Assembly: GCA_035938265.1 (NCBI GenBank)
Contig: DASZHA010000100.1
Coordinates: 1-7,886 of the forward strand
DNA: 7,886 nt
Reading direction: 5' to 3'
Source of the DNA: DASZHA01 sp035938265
GTDB taxonomy: Bacteria > Chloroflexota > Dormibacteria > DASZGP01
Under the pieces are notes generated by a model. It saw nothing but the letters and a program-made list of their open reading frames with translations. It was not told the DNA's origin and made no database searches. Below, one piece after another: positions 5,459 to 7,886 of the stretch; the first letter of the stretch is position 1; each line of letters starts with the position of its first letter. The translations under genes were made by a program, and so were the position numbers.

Positions 5459-7074
5459 TCCCCCGCCTCGCGTTTCTCCAACTGCTTTGCCCGCTCCCTC
5501 AGGCTCCCGGTACGGATGGACGGTGGGGCGGGCGCGGAGAGCGGCGCCGGTGGCGGCGACGACTGCGGCGGCGTGGTGCCATTCGCGCCGTCGTCCGGCG
5601 CCTCGTTGCGAGAGCGTGACTGGTCCGCGCCGGCCACGTCGGGGTCCGCAATGAAGAGGCTCTCAGGCACCTCCATCCGGTAGAACCGCATCTTGTCGAG
5701 CTTCTGCGGGATCACCCCGGTGGCCTCGAACATGCCGGCGCCGTCCGCTGTGCCGCGATAACGGAAGATGTCGGCCAGCACGGGCCCCCGGTCGTCATAG
5801 TCGTGCACCTCAGAGACCTGGATGATCTTGCGGCTACCATCGGTCATCCGCTGCTGGTGGACGACGAGGTCGATGGCTGACTTGATCTGGCCCCGGACCG
5901 CCACCAGCGGCACATCCACCGACCCGGACAGGACCATGGTCTCGAGGCGCCAGAAGGCGTCGCGAGCGGAGTTGGCGTGGATCGTGGTCAGGCTGCCGTC
6001 GTGACCCGTGTTCATGGCCTGCAGCATGTCGAGGGCCTCGGCCCCCCGGACCTCGCCTACCAAGACCCGGTCAGGCCTCATCCGGAGGCTGTTGCGGAGC
6101 AGGTGGCGAATGGTCACCTCCCCCCTGCCCTCGGTGTTCTCCGGCCTGCCCTCGAGCGAGATGACATGCGGATGTTGAAGGTTCAGCTCGAGGCTGTCCT
6201 CGATGGTGATAAGGCGCTCCTCGTGAGAGATCAGGGAGCCCAGGACGTTAAGCGTGGTGGTCTTGCCTGAGTCGGTGCCTCCCGAGATCAGGATGCTGAG
6301 GCGACCGCGAACCGCATAGATCAGGAACTCCGCCACCCGCGGGCTCAAGGTTCCCTCCCGAAGGAGGTCCTCCATGCCGTGGCGGAAGACGCGGAACTTG
6401 CGGACCGTCAGCACCGGCCCATGCGCGGATATCGGGGGGATGACCGCATTGATGCGGCTGCCGTCGGCCAGCCGGGCATCGACCGTGGGGCTGGACTCGT
6501 CGATGCGACGTCCCACCAGGGCGGCCATGCGCCGGATGACGTTGAGGAGCTGCTCGTTGTCGTCGAACTTGATGGGGCTGACCATTAGCCGGCCCTCGCG
6601 CTCCACGATCACCTCTTCGTGGCCGTTGACCATGATCTCGCTGACGTGCTCGTCGGCCAGCAGCGGGTCCAATGGGCCGAACCCCAGCGCGTCCTGGAGG
6701 ATCGCCGCCACCACCTGCTCCCGGTCGGACTCCTTGAGCTGCTCGCGGTCGGCCTGCATGAACTGGCTGAGGTGGAGCCGGACGGCACGCTCGAAGACGA
6801 TTGGGTTGGGACTGCGCAGGTCGAGGTTGGACTCCAGCGCCAGGCGCTGTTCGTAGACCCGTGCCCGCTTGCGCACCTCCGGCTTTATCTGCGTGTAGGT
6901 TCCACCTCCCGGGGCTCGATACTCCGGCAGCGTGGGGCCCATCACCGGCGGAGCGGTCGGCGCCTCAGGCTCGCTCTCTTCCTTCAATCTCAGGAGCGGT
7001 GGCGTTGGCGGAGGGGACACCTGGCCGTTCCCAGCGGCCGGGGCCGGGCGTTTGCCGCGACCGAATATTCCCAC
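5455..7074 (-). CDS. cpaF: CpaF/TadA-type secretion ATPase of a Tad pilus system
   Basis: A 539-residue cytoplasmic hexameric ATPase that powers pilus or filament assembly. The N-terminal 60 residues are Pro-rich and a long Pro/Asp-rich tail covers about 478-539; both are extra relative to the usual core. The N-terminal domain carries DALGFGPLDPLL and SEIMVNG motifs. The core has Walker A GGTDSGKTT (265-273, catalytic Lys271), Asp box ITIEDSLEL (289-297), Walker B VLVGEVRG (337-344) and His box TGHDGSLTTIHAN (356-368). Asp268 replaces the usual Gly of GGTGSGKT. The start is GTG at 7074-7072 because GGGGGAGGG precedes it at normal spacing and the protein then begins GIFGRGKR. An in-frame GTG at 7155 has no ribosome site. 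It is the first gene of the operon, downstream of the promoter at 7293-7321, and overlaps tadE by four bases. Confidence 0.93.
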   Translation of the reverse strand: MGIFGRGKRPAPAAGNGQVSPPPTPPLLRLKEESEPEAPTAPPVMGPTLPEYRAPGGGTYTQIKPEVRKRARVYEQRLALESNLDLRSPNPIVFERAVRLHLSQFMQADREQLKESDREQVVAAILQDALGFGPLDPLLADEHVSEIMVNGHEEVIVEREGRLMVSPIKFDDNEQLLNVIRRMAALVGRRIDESSPTVDARLADGSRINAVIPPISAHGPVLTVRKFRVFRHGMEDLLREGTLSPRVAEFLIYAVRGRLSILISGGTDSGKTTTLNVLGSLISHEERLITIEDSLELNLQHPHVISLEGRPENTEGRGEVTIRHLLRNSLRMRPDRVLVGEVRGAEALDMLQAMNTGHDGSLTTIHANSARDAFWRLETMVLSGSVDVPLVAVRGQIKSAIDLVVHQQRMTDGSRKIIQVSEVHDYDDRGPVLADIFRYRGTADGAGMFEATGVIPQKLDKMRFYRMEVPESLFIADPDVAGADQSRSRNEAPDDGANGTTPPQSSPPPAPLSAPAPPSIRTGSLRERAKQLEKREAGE

Positions 7075-7235
7075 TACGCCCTCCCCCGCGAGCCGACCGC
7101 CATCCCAACCAGGTCGAACGTCGTGATCCCGGCGTTGGGCCACGGCCGCCGACACGTCGGTGCCCGGCGGGTCGCGCTCCGATGCGGATGTCTCGGGGTG
7201 CCCATAGGAGCATCCCGACCTGCTGACGACACCAT
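7074..7235 (-). CDS. Possible 53-codon leader ORF overlapping the cpaF start
   Basis: ATG at 7235-7233 (or GTG at 7232-7230) begins an Arg/Pro-rich frame that ends with TAG at 7076-7074, sharing one base with the cpaF GTG (TAGTG). GAGGGGAGG lies immediately before ATG; spacing suits the GTG at 7232 better. The peptide has no membrane helix or recognised motif, and codon third positions are GC-rich but not decisively so. It could be a coupling leader peptide, or merely an open frame in GC-rich leader sequence. Confidence 0.28.
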   Translation of the reverse strand: MVSSAGRDAPMGTPRHPHRSATRRAPTCRRPWPNAGITTFDLVGMAVGSRGRA

Positions 7236-7268
7236 CCTCCCCTCGGTGGACTGCTATTCCCTAACCAG

Positions 7269-7286
7269 GTGCCCTCCCCAGGGCAC
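7269..7286 (-). other. Hairpin at the predicted 5' end of the Tad operon mRNA
   Basis: Arms GTGCCCT (7269-7275) and AGGGCAC (7280-7286) are perfect complements around a four-base loop. The predicted transcription start is at about 7287-7286, so the mRNA would begin almost exactly with this stem. Such 5'-terminal stems can protect mRNA from decay. No T-run follows on the minus strand, so it is not a terminator. Confidence 0.55.
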
Positions 7287-7292
7287 TCCACT

Positions 7293-7321
7293 ATTAGAAC
7301 AGGCTCAGCCTGATGTGTCAA
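7293..7321 (-). promoter_or_regulatory. Sigma70-type promoter of the Tad operon
   Basis: The minus strand shows a perfect -35 TTGACA (7321-7316), a 17-base spacer and a -10 TCTAAT (7298-7293) matching five of six consensus bases. The predicted start is near 7286. The leader to the cpaF GTG is about 212 bases. It is the only near-consensus promoter I found in the window and probably drives all five Tad genes. Confidence 0.75.
7300..7312. promoter_or_regulatory. Palindrome in promoter spacer, candidate operator
   Basis: CAGGCTCAGCCTG is a perfect inverted repeat (6+1+6) lying wholly between the -35 and -10 boxes. A bound dimeric repressor, or a spacer-binding activator, would directly affect RNA polymerase. 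The regulator is not identifiable. Confidence 0.5.
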
Positions 7322-7357
7322 ACAAGTAACAATGACTTCTTAGTAACACTTGTTGAC
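7317..7357. promoter_or_regulatory. AT-rich inverted repeat overlapping the -35 box, candidate operator
   Basis: Arms GTCAAACAAGT (7317-7327) and ACTTGTTGAC (7348-7357) are complementary except for one bulged base, with a 20-base centre that carries a further AAC / GTAAC near-match. Its left end contains most of the -35 hexamer. The stretch is markedly more AT-rich than its surroundings. It could be an operator or an upstream activating region. Confidence 0.45.
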
Positions 7358-7370
7358 GGATGAAAAGGGG

Positions 7371-7392
7371 GTGGTACGCCCGGAGGGATTCG
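7371..7392 (-). repeat. 16-base direct repeat, right copy, extended into a tRNA 3'-end-like sequence
   Basis: Bases 7371-7386 repeat 1912-1927 exactly. Upstream on the minus strand it continues as CGAATC, so the whole resembles a tRNA T-loop 3' part, T-stem, acceptor strand CGGGCGT, discriminator A and CCA. No complete tRNA is present: the bases before CGAATC do not form GGGTT or a T-stem. It lies upstream of the Tad promoter. Confidence 0.55.
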
Positions 7393-7397
7393 GGCGT
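7376..7397. other. Seven-base-pair stem with ACCA tail
   Basis: ACGCCCG and CGGGCGT pair perfectly around eight bases. On the minus strand the stem is followed directly by ACCA, as in a tRNA acceptor stem. It may be a collapsed tRNA remnant, a small structured RNA or chance. The stem overlaps the right copy of the direct repeat. Confidence 0.45.
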
Positions 7398-7558
7398 TTA
7401 GCTACTACCCGGGGAGCTGTATTCGGTTAGCGTGCGGAAACCGCTAGCCGTTAGGGCTGGCCCGCGGCAAGCCAAGGTCTGACCGGACGATATCGACCGA
7501 TGCGCCCATGTCCGAATCGGCGGTCTCCTCAGGTTGATGGAAGGGTGCAGTAGGGGAA
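7398..7558. other. Gene-free spacer with a stem-loop
   Basis: No convincing reading frame is seen here. The clearest structure is a 9-base stem, CGGTTAGCG (7424-7432) with CGCTAGCCG (7442-7450), one wobble pair and a 9-base loop. It does not carry a T-run typical of a terminator and does not match a riboswitch that I recognise. It lies between the small membrane protein gene and the Tad promoter region. Confidence 0.35.
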
Positions 7559-7780
7559 TTACGCCCGGAGGTATGCCGCCGACACGAATATCATGACGGC
7601 GCCGACAGCCCCCATGACCACCCCAAAGAGCGCGACAATCCAAGCCCCTGGCTGCGGCTGAGCGAGAAGCGGTGAGAAGAGCCAGTAGACGACACACAGC
7701 AAGCCCAAGAGCAACAGGCCAACGCCCAGGAGTATGACCAAGACGGCCCCCACTACAAGCGCCTTCGATCGCGTCCTCAT
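7559..7780 (-). CDS. Small two-helix membrane protein, unknown function
   Basis: A 73-residue protein that starts MRTRSK and then has a long hydrophobic helix at about 8-36 and a second at about 47-70, joined by a short PQPG-containing loop, and ends AYLRA. The positive N-terminus suggests both ends face the cytoplasm. ATG at 7780-7778 was chosen because GGAGG lies 10 bases upstream, on the long side. A TTG at 7861 would add 27 polar residues without a clear ribosome site, so the start is uncertain. I do not recognise the family. It is on the same strand as the Tad operon but separated by almost 500 bases and a strong promoter, so it is probably not part of that operon. Its stop region holds the 12-base partial repeat. 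Confidence 0.65.
   Translation of the reverse strand: MRTRSKALVVGAVLVILLGVGLLLLGLLCVVYWLFSPLLAQPQPGAWIVALFGVVMGAVGAVMIFVSAAYLRA
7560..7571 (-). repeat. 12-base partial copy of the direct repeat
   Basis: CCTCCGGGCGTA on the minus strand matches the first 12 bases of the repeats at 1927-1912 and 7386-7371. It forms the last codons and part of the stop of the small membrane protein, so it may be chance, or the repeat may have supplied the C-terminus. Confidence 0.4.
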
Positions 7781-7886
7781 CCCACTCAGACCTCCACCAA
7801 TCCTCCGGGTCGAGGGAGAATCGCTAGAGCGTCCACTGCCCGCTGCTTCCGAGCACAGCAATCAAACCTAGCTGTCCGGTGACCTT

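Noticed and set aside
7075..7155. Longer cpaF starting at GTG 7155
   Set aside because: No ribosome site precedes it, while GTG 7074 has GGGGGAGGG at good spacing and gives a typical GIFGRGKR start.
7371..7480. Complete tRNA gene or c-di-GMP-type riboswitch
   Set aside because: Only a tRNA 3'-end-like stretch is present, with no D-arm or anticodon arm. The stem-loops do not match the conserved core of a riboswitch I know.
1..7886. CRISPR array, insertion sequence or integrase
   Set aside because: No regularly spaced repeats, transposase or recombinase motifs were found on either strand.

Overview
The window comes from a GC-rich chromosome. It uses GTG as well as ATG starts with GGAGG-type ribosome sites, has tightly overlapping genes, and shows no outer-membrane secretin gene. 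This fits a Gram-positive-like soil or environmental bacterium, such as Actinobacteriota, Chloroflexota or a Dormibacterota-type lineage. The phylum is an inference; the sequence does not settle it. Every convincing gene lies on the minus strand, so the region reads from the right end to the left.

Layout in the direction of transcription. (1) 7780-7559: a small two-helix membrane protein with no recognised function. (2) 7558-7075: 484 bases without a well-supported gene. They hold a near-consensus sigma70-type promoter (TTGACA, 17 bases, TCTAAT), a palindrome in the promoter spacer, an AT-rich inverted repeat ending in the -35 box, a hairpin at the predicted mRNA 5' end, other stem-loops, and possibly a 53-codon leader ORF that overlaps the next start by one base. 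(3) 7074-1956: a compact five-gene Tad/Flp pilus-type operon: CpaF/TadA secretion ATPase, two TadE-like pseudopilins, a TadG-like protein with a long beta-rich body, and a TadZ/CpaE-like ParA-family ATPase. All four junctions overlap (ATGA, TGATG, TGATG, then 17 bases), so the proteins are probably made together. No tadB/tadC platform proteins, flp pilin or prepilin peptidase are present in the window. (4) 1867-806: a polytopic membrane protein rich in conserved-looking histidine motifs. (5) 750 to beyond the left edge: a membrane protein of the RnfD/NqrB-like family that includes the enediyne-cluster protein UnbU, cut by the window edge.

The most unusual signal is a 16-base exact direct repeat (minus strand CCTCCGGGCGTACCAC) lying just outside both ends of the Tad operon, at 1912-1927 and 7371-7386. 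The right copy extends into sequence resembling the T-loop-to-CCA 3' end of a tRNA, and a shorter 12-base copy sits at 7560-7571. This suggests an attachment-site-like footprint around the pilus operon, although no integrase is visible and a repeated regulatory element is a possible alternative.

The ATPase has an Asp in its Walker A loop where Gly is usual. The TadZ-like protein lacks the receiver domain and has altered signature residues. The operon therefore looks like a divergent, reduced Tad-type surface-assembly system.
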